Position numbers and translations under genes: made by a program
Shown: positions 8,532-16,530 of the stretch, one piece after another
Numbering within the stretch: the stretch's first letter is position 1
Layout of the letters: every line of letters starts with the position of its first letter
The notes under the pieces: model-generated
Told to the model about the DNA's origin: nothing
The model's database searches: none
The model's input: only the letters and a program-made list of their open reading frames with translations
Assembly: GCA_036555515.1 (NCBI GenBank)
Contig: DATBLC010000089.1
Location: 15,478-79,477 of the forward strand
DNA length: 64,000 nucleotides
Source of the DNA: DATACQ01 sp036555515
Lineage (GTDB): Bacteria; Desulfobacterota; Binatia; UBA9968
Direction of reading: 5' to 3'

Positions 8532-9788
8532 GTGACGAATTACAGAAACAATCACTCCACCAGCGAGCCGCCGACTCGTATTCGTCCATGGTCGTCGCTC
8601 CTCCTCGGCGATTACCGGTTCATATTCCTCGTTATCCTTTGTGGCGGTACGGCAAACCACATGCGCAACGTTGCGAGCCTTTACCAGGTATATGAGCTTT
8701 CGGGTTCGTCGATGCAGCTGGGGCTGGCCGGTTTTTTTCAGGCTCTGCCGTCCATCGTTTTGGGATTATTCGGCGGCGTGCTCGCCGACAGCGTAAATCG
8801 CAAGAAGCTGATCGTCATCACCCATAGCTTGAGCATGGTGCCGGGATTGGCGCTGTGGTACTTGACGATCACCGGACAGATTCAAGTCTGGCATGTCAAC
8901 ACTCTAAGCGTGCTCGCCGGCGCGCTGCAGACTCTCGGGGGTCCGGCGCGTCAAGCGATCATTCCCGGCTTGGTCCCGCAATCGCATCTGCTCAATGCGG
9001 TGACGCTGACGACGCTCATGATGCAGGGAACTCAGCTCACCGCGCCGGTGGTTGCCGGTTTTCTCATTGATTGGTACGGCGTCAAAGCGTCGTATCTAAC
9101 CGATGCGCTTCTGCTAGTCCCTTCCGTCGTAGCGGTGTCGCTTATCCGCGCTTCCGGCCAGCCGCACGGCCAGCGCCGGCAAATCAGTTGGCGCAGTCTC
9201 ATCGATGGTTTCGAGTTTCTCTGGCACACCCGCATCATTCTCTCGCTATTCGTCCTCGACTTCTTCGCTGTTCTGTTTGGCTTTTATCGGCCGATACTGC
9301 CGATCTTCGCCGATGAGATCTATCATGTCGGCGCCCGCGGTCTCGGCATGCTTTACGCTGCGCCTGCCATCGGAGCACTTCTTGGTTCCAGCGTACTCCT
9401 CACGTTCGGCGAGATAGAGCGCAAGGGCGCAGTGTCTATCATCGCCACGCTGCTTTTCGCTTTGAGCCTGGGATTTCTCGGACTGGCGCAATGGTTTTGG
9501 ATGGGTTTGCTGGCCCTCGGCCTTTTGGGCATAAGCGATGCCGTCAGCGTGGTAATGCGTCGCACCGTGGTGCAAATTCTCGCGCCGGACAATATGCGCG
9601 GGCGGGCGACCAGCTTCCTCTCGGTTTTCGCGCAGACGACGAATGGTCTGGGCGCCGTGATCGCCGGCGCCGGCGCCGCGCTGCTCGGCGCGCCCAATGC
9701 CGCTTTGCTCGGTTGCGTGCTCTGCGCGCTGACGGTTTTGGGGACTTGCTGGGCGATCCCTCAACTGTGGAGATACCGGCCGGACTAG
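8532..9788 (+). CDS. MFS transporter, EntS/MFS_3-like exporter
   Basis: 418 residues from the GTG at 8532. The frame stays open upstream to an ATG at 8283, but that part is basic, low in family character and contains the heptad repeat, so I prefer a later start; no strong ribosome site decides it. The core has about twelve membrane spans, with the loop between spans 2 and 3 (GLFGGVLADSVNRKKLIV) carrying the MFS G-x3-D-x2-(N/G)RK motif and AGALQTLGGPARQAIIPGLVP typical of the MFS_3/enterobactin exporter group. It likely exports a small molecule across the inner membrane. It stands alone and converges on the methyltransferase gene, with an inverted repeat between the stops. Confidence 0.8.
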   Translation: MTNYRNNHSTSEPPTRIRPWSSLLLGDYRFIFLVILCGGTANHMRNVASLYQVYELSGSSMQLGLAGFFQALPSIVLGLFGGVLADSVNRKKLIVITHSLSMVPGLALWYLTITGQIQVWHVNTLSVLAGALQTLGGPARQAIIPGLVPQSHLLNAVTLTTLMMQGTQLTAPVVAGFLIDWYGVKASYLTDALLLVPSVVAVSLIRASGQPHGQRRQISWRSLIDGFEFLWHTRIILSLFVLDFFAVLFGFYRPILPIFADEIYHVGARGLGMLYAAPAIGALLGSSVLLTFGEIERKGAVSIIATLLFALSLGFLGLAQWFWMGLLALGLLGISDAVSVVMRRTVVQILAPDNMRGRATSFLSVFAQTTNGLGAVIAGAGAALLGAPNAALLGCVLCALTVLGTCWAIPQLWRYRPD

Positions 9789-9800
9789 TCGGGGTTTAAA

Positions 9801-9850
9801 GCTCAACGTTCAAGGTTCAAAGGGGGGACGTTGAACATTGAACTTTGAAC
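9801..9850. repeat. Palindromic heptad repeat, possible two-way terminator
   Basis: Left 7-mers GCTCAAC, GTTCAAG, GTTCAAA, then the loop GGGGGGAC, then GTTGAAC, ATTGAAC, TTTGAAC. The arms pair over about 20 bases. It lies exactly between the stops of the convergent MFS and methyltransferase genes. Confidence 0.7.
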
Positions 9851-9864
9851 GTCTCCCGACGCGT

Positions 9865-11097
9865 TCATTTGACCAGCAACGCTATCGTTTCCACCTGATC
9901 GGTTTGCGGAAACATGTCGAAGCACCGAAGACCGCTCACCCGATAGACTTGCTGCACTAATTGATCGAGGTCGCGGGCAAGACTCGCCGGCTCGCATGAG
10001 ACGTAGACTAGGCGCCGGGCCTCGAGCGCCATGAGCGCGCTGAGCGCCCTCGGCTGAACTCCCTTACGCGGCGGATTGACCACGACACAGTCGATGTGGC
10101 CGAGGGATTTTTTCGCTTCGGCGGCTTGCTGGGTTACGTCGCCGTGATAGAAGCGGCAATTGCCGACACCGTTTCTACGGGCATTTTGTTTCGCCGTGTC
10201 GATTGAGGTCAAGCTATCGTCGATGCCCCAGACAAGGCGCGCATGATTGGCTAAAGTCAGAGAAATCGGCCCGACTCCACAGTAGAGGTCGAGTGCCGTA
10301 TCCCGTCCCGTCAAGGCAGCCATCTCGGCAACCGAGTCATATAAAAACCGGGCCGTGGCGGGATTGGCCTGGGAAAACACGCCGGGGGGAAAGGCCAGCG
10401 TCAGCGAGCCTATTTTCTCGAGCAGAGTGTCGCGGCCCGCGAGAGTCCGGTAATTTTCACCCCAGATGACATTGCCGCGCTGCTCGTTGATGTTCTGGAT
10501 GACCCCGTTGACCAACGCAAACTTGCGCATGAGAGCGCGCGCCAAAGGACCGCCTTGGGGAAACTCGCGATGGCGCGTGACCAGTGTCACGCTGACCTCG
10601 CGGCGCGCGAAACTGTAGCGCAGGTCGAGATAGCGAAGCTCGCCGCTGTCCACTCGCTCGTCGTATGGGGGTATTCTCAGTTCGACGCATTTCCTTTTTA
10701 AGTATTGGAGCACCTGGTTTACCGGCCGCGGATGCACCGCGCAGGACGAAATGTCCATGACCCGGTGCGTGCCGGGGACATAAAGGCCAGTGGCAATATC
10801 GCCTCTGGTGGCGCGCACTACCAATTTGATGCGCGTGCGATAGCCCAGGCGATGTGGCGCCGCGATCGGAGCGGGCGCGTCAAGTCCCGCCAGCGACGGG
10901 TACTGCGCTAAAGAGCGCGCGACAATCTCTCGTTTGCGCATCAACTGTTCGGGATAAGGGACGTCGATGAACGGGCATCCGATACAGTGCGGATAGTGCG
11001 GGCAAGGATGCACCGCCGCATGTTGATGTCGCTTCTCGCCGCGCCCCTCAGCGCGCGGCTTGCGACCGGTTGATCTTCTTTCAAACCCCGGGTTCAT
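9865..11097 (-). CDS. RumA/RlmD-type 23S rRNA (uracil-5)-methyltransferase
   Basis: 410 residues. Cys32, Cys38, Cys41 and Cys119 (C-x5-C-x2-C ... C) form the [4Fe-4S] site of the RumA family. The SAM-binding motif is DLYCGVG (270-276), NPPRKG lies at 341-346, and Cys368 in YVSCEPASLARD is the nucleophile that attacks C6 of the target uracil. The N-terminal TRAM domain of E. coli RlmD is missing; instead there are about 25 basic residues. The family methylates U747 or U1939 of 23S rRNA, or U54 of tRNA; which target applies cannot be told from sequence. The gene is monocistronic, divergent from the metallo-hydrolase upstream. Confidence 0.88.
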   Translation of the reverse strand: MNPGFERRSTGRKPRAEGRGEKRHQHAAVHPCPHYPHCIGCPFIDVPYPEQLMRKREIVARSLAQYPSLAGLDAPAPIAAPHRLGYRTRIKLVVRATRGDIATGLYVPGTHRVMDISSCAVHPRPVNQVLQYLKRKCVELRIPPYDERVDSGELRYLDLRYSFARREVSVTLVTRHREFPQGGPLARALMRKFALVNGVIQNINEQRGNVIWGENYRTLAGRDTLLEKIGSLTLAFPPGVFSQANPATARFLYDSVAEMAALTGRDTALDLYCGVGPISLTLANHARLVWGIDDSLTSIDTAKQNARRNGVGNCRFYHGDVTQQAAEAKKSLGHIDCVVVNPPRKGVQPRALSALMALEARRLVYVSCEPASLARDLDQLVQQVYRVSGLRCFDMFPQTDQVETIALLVK

Positions 11098-11443
11098 ACT
11101 GAAACCATAACGACCCGTGATGGACAGGTCAATTAGGAACCTGTTCTAGGCGGATTGCGCGGTTGAACCTACGGGGCTGCCAGCGACGAGCGAGCCTGGA
11201 GTAGCGAAGACACCCAGCCGTGCAGTTTCAAAGTCGTTTTCGCTTTTCCGCACCCGTTGTTGCGAAACCACCGATGATTGTTGTCCGCTTAGAGGTAGAA
11301 GCCCGTCGGCTTCGCTACGGAAGGCTCGCTCCTCGCTGTTTGCGTCAATGGCAACTGCGGAATCCGGCTTCTACCCAAGAAACTTGGCGCGCCATTGGCA
11401 AACAGGACGGCGTAAGTTAAGACAGAGCATCGCGAGGTGCTTT
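11098..11443. other. Divergent gap with nested inverted repeats
   Basis: 346 bases between the divergent methyltransferase and metallo-hydrolase genes, without a convincing gene. It carries a 29-base inverted pair (11181-11209 with 11310-11338, 25 of 29 matching) and an exact 10-base inverted pair (GGTAGAAGCC near 11294 and its complement near 11370). Confidence 0.6.
11181..11338. repeat. Long inverted repeat, 29-base arms
   Basis: Arms 11181-11209 and 11310-11338 differ in four positions after reverse complementation (one single change and a short block GGAG/TCCG). The spacer is about 100 bases. This could be a relic of a small mobile element or a structured untranslated region. Confidence 0.6.
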
Positions 11444-12346
11444 ATGGCAGAACCGCCTTCAGATCTTTTCCGCGTAACGCTGCTCGGCACCGGCGCGCCG
11501 CCCCCGGCAATGGACCGCTTCGGACCCAGTACGCTGGTTGAAGCCGGACGGGAGAAATTTATTTTCGACGCCGGTCGCGGCGCCATGCAGCGGCTGCATC
11601 AGCTCGGTATGCCCTTTGCCGACATCACCGGCCTATTTCTGACGCACCATCACTCCGACCATGTCGTTGGCTTTGTCGATCTTTGGCTCACTGGCTGGAT
11701 CGGCCGGCCTTGGGGCATGCGCAAAACCCCGCTGCGGGTTTGGGGGCCTGAAGGGACAAAACAAATGTTGGAGCATCTGCCGAAGGCGTTTCATGTCGAT
11801 ATTCGAGTACGCAGCCGTAACTATCCGCCCGAAGGGGTTAAGCTGGAAGCGGACGGAGTCAACGAAGGCATGGTTTATGATCGTAACGGCGTGAGGGTAA
11901 CGGCATTCGAAGTCGACCACGGCGGTGAAGATTTGCCCGCATTCGGCTACCGCATCAATTACTCGGGGCACTCGGCCGTCCTTTCAGGGGATACCACTTT
12001 CAATGAAAATCTTATCCGCCACGCGACCGGGGCGGATCTGCTAGTGCACGAAGTCACCGCCGTCAAAGGCACGGCGGCGGAAAGCAAAGAACAACTCAAA
12101 AGAATCGCGAGCAATCACACGACCCCGGATCAGGCCGGTATCGTCTTCGCTCGCGCGCAGCCGAAATTGGCGATTTATAATCATCTCCTGTTATTCGGCA
12201 GCGCCGAGGCGGAAGATTTGATCCCCATGACCAGGAAAAGCTACACGGGTCCGCTGGAGGTCGGCCAAGATTTGATGCGCATCGATGTCGGGACTGAAGT
12301 TGTCGCGCGCCGCTTTGGCTCACCGGAAATGATCATTCGCCGATGA
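11444..12346 (+). CDS. Metallo-beta-lactamase-fold hydrolase (RNase Z/AtsA-like)
   Basis: 300 residues from the ATG at 11444, which follows GAGGTG by four bases; the frame is open further upstream, but through the inverted-repeat region. The motif THHHSDH (67-73) gives the metal ligands His68, His70, Asp72 and His73; further ligands are the His in VHEVT, the Asp in LSGDTTF and the C-terminal His in IYNHLLLFG. The order of motifs and the LLGTGAPPP opening match the RNase Z/arylsulfatase-like branch, in which many members are general phosphodiesterases, esterases or lactonases rather than tRNA enzymes. No signal peptide. Convergent with yjbQ, whose stop lies only 13 bases inside the end of this gene. 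Confidence 0.85.
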   Translation: MAEPPSDLFRVTLLGTGAPPPAMDRFGPSTLVEAGREKFIFDAGRGAMQRLHQLGMPFADITGLFLTHHHSDHVVGFVDLWLTGWIGRPWGMRKTPLRVWGPEGTKQMLEHLPKAFHVDIRVRSRNYPPEGVKLEADGVNEGMVYDRNGVRVTAFEVDHGGEDLPAFGYRINYSGHSAVLSGDTTFNENLIRHATGADLLVHEVTAVKGTAAESKEQLKRIASNHTTPDQAGIVFARAQPKLAIYNHLLLFGSAEAEDLIPMTRKSYTGPLEVGQDLMRIDVGTEVVARRFGSPEMIIRR

Positions 12347-12752
12347 TCTTGACTAACACCCTTTTTCTGCGCCGTCCGTCGAACTCGCCGTAAAAGATCT
12401 GCTCCCAGGGGCCGAAGTCGAGCTTGCCATCGGTGACCGCAACGACCACTTCCCGGCCCATCACCTGCCGTTTCATATGCGCGTCGGCGTTGTCCTCGCC
12501 GGTGTCGTTGTGACGGTATTGCTTGAGGGGCTCGTGCGGCGCCAGTCTTTCCAGCCAAACACCGTAGTCATGATGCAAGCCCGATTCATCGTCGTTGATA
12601 AAAACCGACGCCGTGATGTGCATCGCGTTGACCAGCGCCAGCCCTTCCCTCACGCCGCTTGCCCGCAAGCATTCGTTGATTTGTGGCGTGATATTGATGA
12701 AGCCAATCCTTGTGGGCGTATTGAACCAGAGTTCTTTTCGATAGCTTTTCAC
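12333..12752 (-). CDS. yjbQ: YjbQ family (UPF0047) protein
   Basis: 139 residues from a GTG at 12752 preceded by AGGGAGGA at seven bases; an ATG seven codons upstream (12773) has no such site. The length and the blocks NAMHITASVFINDDESG, YRHNDTGEDNADAHMK and GKLDFGPWEQIFYGEFDG are the whole of the YjbQ family, with conserved His, Asp and Glu around a probable metal or phosphate site. Members have been reported with weak thiamine-phosphate synthase activity, but the physiological role is unsettled. The last 14 bases overlap the 3' end of the convergent metallo-hydrolase gene. Confidence 0.88.
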   Translation of the reverse strand: MKSYRKELWFNTPTRIGFINITPQINECLRASGVREGLALVNAMHITASVFINDDESGLHHDYGVWLERLAPHEPLKQYRHNDTGEDNADAHMKRQVMGREVVVAVTDGKLDFGPWEQIFYGEFDGRRRKRVLVKIIGE

Positions 12753-12832
12753 GGCTGTTCCTCCCTGTGTCATTGATCTCTGAGACAAGAGTTTATACAC
12801 ATAATGCTTCGAACCATAACTGTCGGATCCGA

Positions 12833-12862
12833 CCTTGAACCTTTGAACATTGAACCTTGAAC
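12833..12862. repeat. Short heptad repeat (NTTGAAC)
   Basis: Four units ending in TTGAAC (CCTTGAAC, CTTTGAAC, ATTGAAC, CTTGAAC) just before the ribosome site of the carboxyltransferase gene and between it and the divergent yjbQ gene. Confidence 0.6.
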
Positions 12863-12878
12863 TGTCCGTGGAGGGAGA

Positions 12879-14339
12879 ATGAGCGACGAAGTCAGGTTTA
12901 TCGATACCACCCTGCGCGACGGCAACCAGAGCCTGTGGGCGCTCAATATGCGCGTCGGCGCCATGCTGCCCACGGCGGCGCACATGGACCAGGCGGGCTT
13001 CGAGTCCATGGAATTTTTCCTCAGCGTGATTTTCAAAAAATACGTGCGCGAGCACAAAGAGAATCCGTGGTACTGGCTCCGCGAAGGCACCAAGCGCATC
13101 CGCAAAACCCGGCTGCGATATCATGGCGGCATGCATAGCGCGTTTGAGAAAACCCCCCATGCCATCTTAAAGCTGCTGGTTGAGCGGCTGGTGTCCTATG
13201 GTCTCACCCTGACCCGGACTTCAAATTGCTGGAATGACTACGACGCCTTTAAAGCAGAGATCACCGATCTCAAAAAGAACGGCATGGATACGGTGGCCAA
13301 TTTGATTTACTCGGTTTCGCCCCGGCACACCGACGAATACTATGCGAGAAAAGCGCGCGAAGCGGCGGCCGCCAGGCCCTGGCGCATCTGTTTCAAGGAC
13401 GTGGGCGGGTTGCTTTCGCCGGAGCGCGCGCGCAAGTTGATCCCGGTGGTGCTCAAGGCCGCCGGCGATATTCCGGTCGAATTCCACGCCCATTGCAATA
13501 GCGGCCAGGCGCCGCTCTGCTATCTCGAAGGCGTCAAGCTCGGCCTGAGAATTTTGCACACCGCGGTGCCGCCGCTGGCCAACGGGTCGGGACAACCGTC
13601 GATCTTTAACATCGCGCACAATCTCAAGGCTCTCGGGTTCACAACCGCGGTGGATCTAAAACCGCTGGACGCCGTGACCAGACACTTGACGTATGTCGCG
13701 CATAAAGAAGGGCTGCCCATCGGCACGCCGGTGGAATACGATCAATCGCAGTATGCTCACCAGGTACCCGGCGGCATGATTTCCAATATGCGCCACCAGC
13801 TAAAGATCGTCGGCATGGAGCATAAGATGGACGAGGCACTGGCGGAGTCTGGCCGAGTGCGGGCGGAATTCGGTTACCCGATCATGGTCACACCGCTCTC
13901 CCAGTTCGTTGGCACACAAGCGGCCATCAATGTCATTGTCGGCGAACGCTATAAGGAAGTGCCCGATCAAGTGATTCAGTACGCGCTCGGCATCTGGGGA
14001 AAAGAAGGCGCGGAGCTGATGGACCCGCAGGTCAAAGACAAAATTTTAAACCGTCCGCGCGCACGAGAATGGACTCAGTGGCAGCAGCCGGAACCGTCGC
14101 TCCACGAAGTCCGGCAAAAATACGGCGTCCATCTGTCCGACGAAGACCTGATCCTGCGCTATTTCGCCGGCGACGACTACGTCGACGCGCTCGAAAACAA
14201 CGGCAAACCACGCGACTACCTGGACGCAACCCAGCCCCTCGTAAAACTCATCGAACAGCTCGCCAAACGGAAAGAAAGTAACCAGGTCTATATCAAACGA
14301 CCCGGTCTCACGGTGCGGATGGAACGGCGGCCGTCATGA
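12879..14339 (+). CDS. Stand-alone carboxyltransferase-domain protein (HMGL-like)
   Basis: 486 residues, with GGAGGGAGA seven bases upstream of the ATG. The fold is the pyruvate carboxyltransferase/HMG-CoA lyase TIM barrel: FIDTTLRDGNQ (8-17) with metal ligand Asp9 and Arg13, Lys173 in CFKDVGGLL at the position of the carbamylated Lys of oxaloacetate decarboxylase and pyruvate carboxylase, and the metal His pair 203/205 in EFHAHCNSG. A second part (300-450) matches the conserved carboxylase region. The C-terminal biotin-carrier domain with its MKM motif is absent and no biotin carboxylase gene is nearby, so it would need an unlinked carrier or work as a lyase or decarboxylase on its own. Confidence 0.83.
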   Translation: MSDEVRFIDTTLRDGNQSLWALNMRVGAMLPTAAHMDQAGFESMEFFLSVIFKKYVREHKENPWYWLREGTKRIRKTRLRYHGGMHSAFEKTPHAILKLLVERLVSYGLTLTRTSNCWNDYDAFKAEITDLKKNGMDTVANLIYSVSPRHTDEYYARKAREAAAARPWRICFKDVGGLLSPERARKLIPVVLKAAGDIPVEFHAHCNSGQAPLCYLEGVKLGLRILHTAVPPLANGSGQPSIFNIAHNLKALGFTTAVDLKPLDAVTRHLTYVAHKEGLPIGTPVEYDQSQYAHQVPGGMISNMRHQLKIVGMEHKMDEALAESGRVRAEFGYPIMVTPLSQFVGTQAAINVIVGERYKEVPDQVIQYALGIWGKEGAELMDPQVKDKILNRPRAREWTQWQQPEPSLHEVRQKYGVHLSDEDLILRYFAGDDYVDALENNGKPRDYLDATQPLVKLIEQLAKRKESNQVYIKRPGLTVRMERRPS

Positions 14340-14350
14340 GAAGACATGCG

Positions 14351-14428
14351 GTTCAAAGTTCAACGTTCATGGTTCAAAGTTTAAGTTCCAAGCCTTGAAC
14401 GATTTGAACGACTGGAACGTTTGGAACG
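14351..14428. repeat. Heptad plus nonad repeat cluster
   Basis: The left half is 7-mers GTTCAAA, GTTCAAC, GTTCATG, GTTCAAA, GTTTAAG; the right half is 9-mers TTGAACGAT, TTGAACGAC, TGGAACGTT, TGGAACGGC. So both unit lengths occur in one element. It lies between convergent genes. Confidence 0.7.
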
Positions 14429-14430
14429 GC

Positions 14431-14448
14431 CGCCGCAAGGCGGCGTTT
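14431..14448. terminator. GC hairpin between convergent genes
   Basis: CGCCGC, loop AAG, GCGGCG followed by TTT. A six-pair GC stem directly after the repeat cluster and touching the stop of the phosphatase gene. The T run is short, so terminator activity is plausible but weak. Confidence 0.5.
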
Positions 14449-15088
14449 AAGGATCATCCCCCTCCGTCGCCGCCCCCGGGTCCAGATGGCTAACGTCACC
14501 CCAGGTTCTTAGAATCCAGTTCCCCTCTTCGTAAGCAAACACGTTCAAGCCGGCGTTGACGAACTCAAAACGCCGGGGCGCGTCGAGCGGAATGTTAAGA
14601 GCGTGGCGAAATAGCCCGCTCACGACACCGCCGTGGGTCACAACCACGACTTTTTCGCCCCTATGCTTCAGCGCTATTTCATCGATGAACCTGACGTTGC
14701 GGGCTACTTGCTGGCGCACGCTTTCACCGCCGGGAATAACGTATTCTGGACCGAGGGTGCGATGCAGGTGATACTCCTCTGGATGTTTTTCTTTGATTTC
14801 GTCACCGCTCAGGCCCTGAAAAACTCCAAGATGCCGCTCCCGCAATCGTGCATCGGTAACGATCTCATGACCGGTTACCGCGGCGATGATGCGCGCCGTG
14901 TGCAAGGCCCGGCCCAGATCGCTGCTATAGAGAGCCGAAAAGTTTTCCCGCGCCAGTCTGTTCGCCAGCGCCTGCGCCTGGGCCAGACCCTTTTCGGTCA
15001 ACTCGCTGTCGAGGTGGCCCTGGCGAATCTTACGAATGTTCCATTGCGTCTGCCCGTGGCGGACGATGATGATTTGCATGCGAAGCAT
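14447..15088 (-). CDS. Histidine phosphatase family protein (PhoE/CobC-like)
   Basis: 213 residues. The phosphate-binding RHG triad is at 10-12 (IIIVRHGQTQWN), followed by ALYSSDLGRALHTA, the second Arg in RLRERHLGVFQGL, and the second catalytic His in VVVVTHGGVVSG. This is a cofactor-independent branch of the phosphoglycerate mutase superfamily that acts on small phosphorylated metabolites in the cytoplasm; relatives are often misnamed phosphoglycerate mutase or CobC. No cobalamin genes are nearby, so the substrate is open. The start could also be the ATG three codons later; neither has a clear ribosome site. Confidence 0.88.
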   Translation of the reverse strand: MLRMQIIIVRHGQTQWNIRKIRQGHLDSELTEKGLAQAQALANRLARENFSALYSSDLGRALHTARIIAAVTGHEIVTDARLRERHLGVFQGLSGDEIKEKHPEEYHLHRTLGPEYVIPGGESVRQQVARNVRFIDEIALKHRGEKVVVVTHGGVVSGLFRHALNIPLDAPRRFEFVNAGLNVFAYEEGNWILRTWGDVSHLDPGAATEGDDP

Positions 15089-15222
15089 CGGTGATTATCC
15101 AGGTTTCATTCGTTACTCTCATGAGTGAGGCATTCTGTCAAATACAGGAGCGGAGGAAATCGACCGTTGGCTTGTGAACGCTTCACTCTCAATCTTCAGT
15201 TCGGTCCTCGAGGCTGATCGGC

Positions 15223-15252
15223 TTGACTAATGACACGCGAATTCAATACAAC
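15223..15252 (+). promoter_or_regulatory. Possible sigma-70 promoter for the bicupin
   Basis: TTGACT (5 of 6) and TACAAC (4 of 6) with an 18-base spacer, 41 bases before the bicupin ATG. Confidence 0.35.
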
Positions 15253-15292
15253 CGGTCTATCGGCGTTAAAGTAAAATAACCGAGGTGCCGTC

Positions 15293-16483
15293 ATGATCGA
15301 TGTCAATAATCAACTCGATCCCGAAAAGCAACCGGCGATGGTGCGGGTGGACATGTATCAAGAATGGCGCGAGCGCGAGGGCGCCCCGCTGGTGGGCGGC
15401 GTATATATAAAGGACATGAAAGCCGTGGAGGTCGGTCCCTGGGCGCGCAAAGGCGACGGCGTCAAAGGCGCCCTTTGTTATCTCGACGGCGACGACGAGG
15501 CCGACGAGCATATCGTCGAATTGCCGCCAGGCGGTTCCACCGCGCCGCTGCGCCATATGTACACCGAAGCGATCTATGTCGTGTCCGGACACGGATCGAC
15601 TTCAGTCTGGCGCGATCCATCGACCACGCAAACCTTCGAGTGGGGCCCCGGCAGCTATTTCGTGCTGCCGACCAATGCCTGGCATCAATTCTTCAACGCC
15701 AGTTTGTCGCGCAGTGCCCGTTGGTTTTCCGTCACCGACCTGCCGCAGCTCTTGCGTCAATGGGGCAGCGAAGATTTTGTTTTCAACAACACCTACGACT
15801 TCCGCGATCGCTATCGCGGCGAAACCGATCATTTCAGCGCCGAAGCCAAGCTCTACCGCGGTCGGGTTTGGGAAACAAACTTCATCCCGGACATCAAGAA
15901 GCTGCCGCTCTATGAGTGGAAGAGCCGCGGCGGCGGCGGCACCAACGCCTTCATGGTGATGGGCGCCGGCATGATGGAGTCGCATGTTTCGCGCTTCGAA
16001 TCAGGCCACTACAAGAAGGGCCATCGGCACGGTCCCGGCGCGCACCTCTACATCACCGAGGGCGAGGGCTACGTACTCACCCAGCGCGGCAACGAGCCGC
16101 GCATCCGCTGCGACTGGAAAGAGGGCAGCCTCTATCTTTCCGGCGCGGGCGAAGGACTCTGGCTGCACCAACACTTCAACGTGGGCCCCACGCCGGCGAC
16201 TTATCTGGTCTTGAACCAGGGAATATCGCGGAAACATGCGGCCAACCGCTGGCAGGCGAACCAGTCCACGGTGCTTCGCAGCGGTGAAGTCAGCGGCAAG
16301 AAAGGCGGTTATCAGGTCGAGTACGAGGACGAGGAGCCGGACATTCACCAGATCTTCGAAGCCGAACTCAAAAAGCGCGGCATTACCTGCAAGATGAAAA
16401 ACATGGTGCCGTGGTGCACGGGCGAACCGGGAGCGGAAAGCGCCAAAGCCAACTTCCCGGACGAGCACGGAGCATTTGCGTAA
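15293..16483 (+). CDS. Bicupin protein 1
   Basis: 396 residues, GAGGTG six bases before the ATG. Two cupin barrels. The first (about 65-150) has PLRHMYTEAIYVVSGHG, with a single His and Glu where the usual HxH...E stands, and LPTNAWHQFFN; the second (about 225-305) has GHRHGPGAHLYITEGEG with an HxH pair and LWLHQHFN as the closing His. The tail (GGYQVEYEDEEPDIHQIFEAEL) is shared with three other bicupins in the window (26955-28022, 29896-31041, 45430-46545). The fold resembles gentisate-dioxygenase-like bicupins, but ligands are incomplete in the first barrel, so only the second is a confident metal site. The EutA-like gene starts 48 bases downstream. Confidence 0.82.
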   Translation: MIDVNNQLDPEKQPAMVRVDMYQEWREREGAPLVGGVYIKDMKAVEVGPWARKGDGVKGALCYLDGDDEADEHIVELPPGGSTAPLRHMYTEAIYVVSGHGSTSVWRDPSTTQTFEWGPGSYFVLPTNAWHQFFNASLSRSARWFSVTDLPQLLRQWGSEDFVFNNTYDFRDRYRGETDHFSAEAKLYRGRVWETNFIPDIKKLPLYEWKSRGGGGTNAFMVMGAGMMESHVSRFESGHYKKGHRHGPGAHLYITEGEGYVLTQRGNEPRIRCDWKEGSLYLSGAGEGLWLHQHFNVGPTPATYLVLNQGISRKHAANRWQANQSTVLRSGEVSGKKGGYQVEYEDEEPDIHQIFEAELKKRGITCKMKNMVPWCTGEPGAESAKANFPDEHGAFA

Positions 16484-16530
16484 TCACCCGGCGCGGCCAA
16501 GCCGCGAAAACTTTTACATACAGTAAGACG

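Noticed and set aside
14447..15088. Phosphoglycerate mutase or CobC
   Set aside because: Only the superfamily motifs are present and no glycolytic or cobalamin context supports the specific names.
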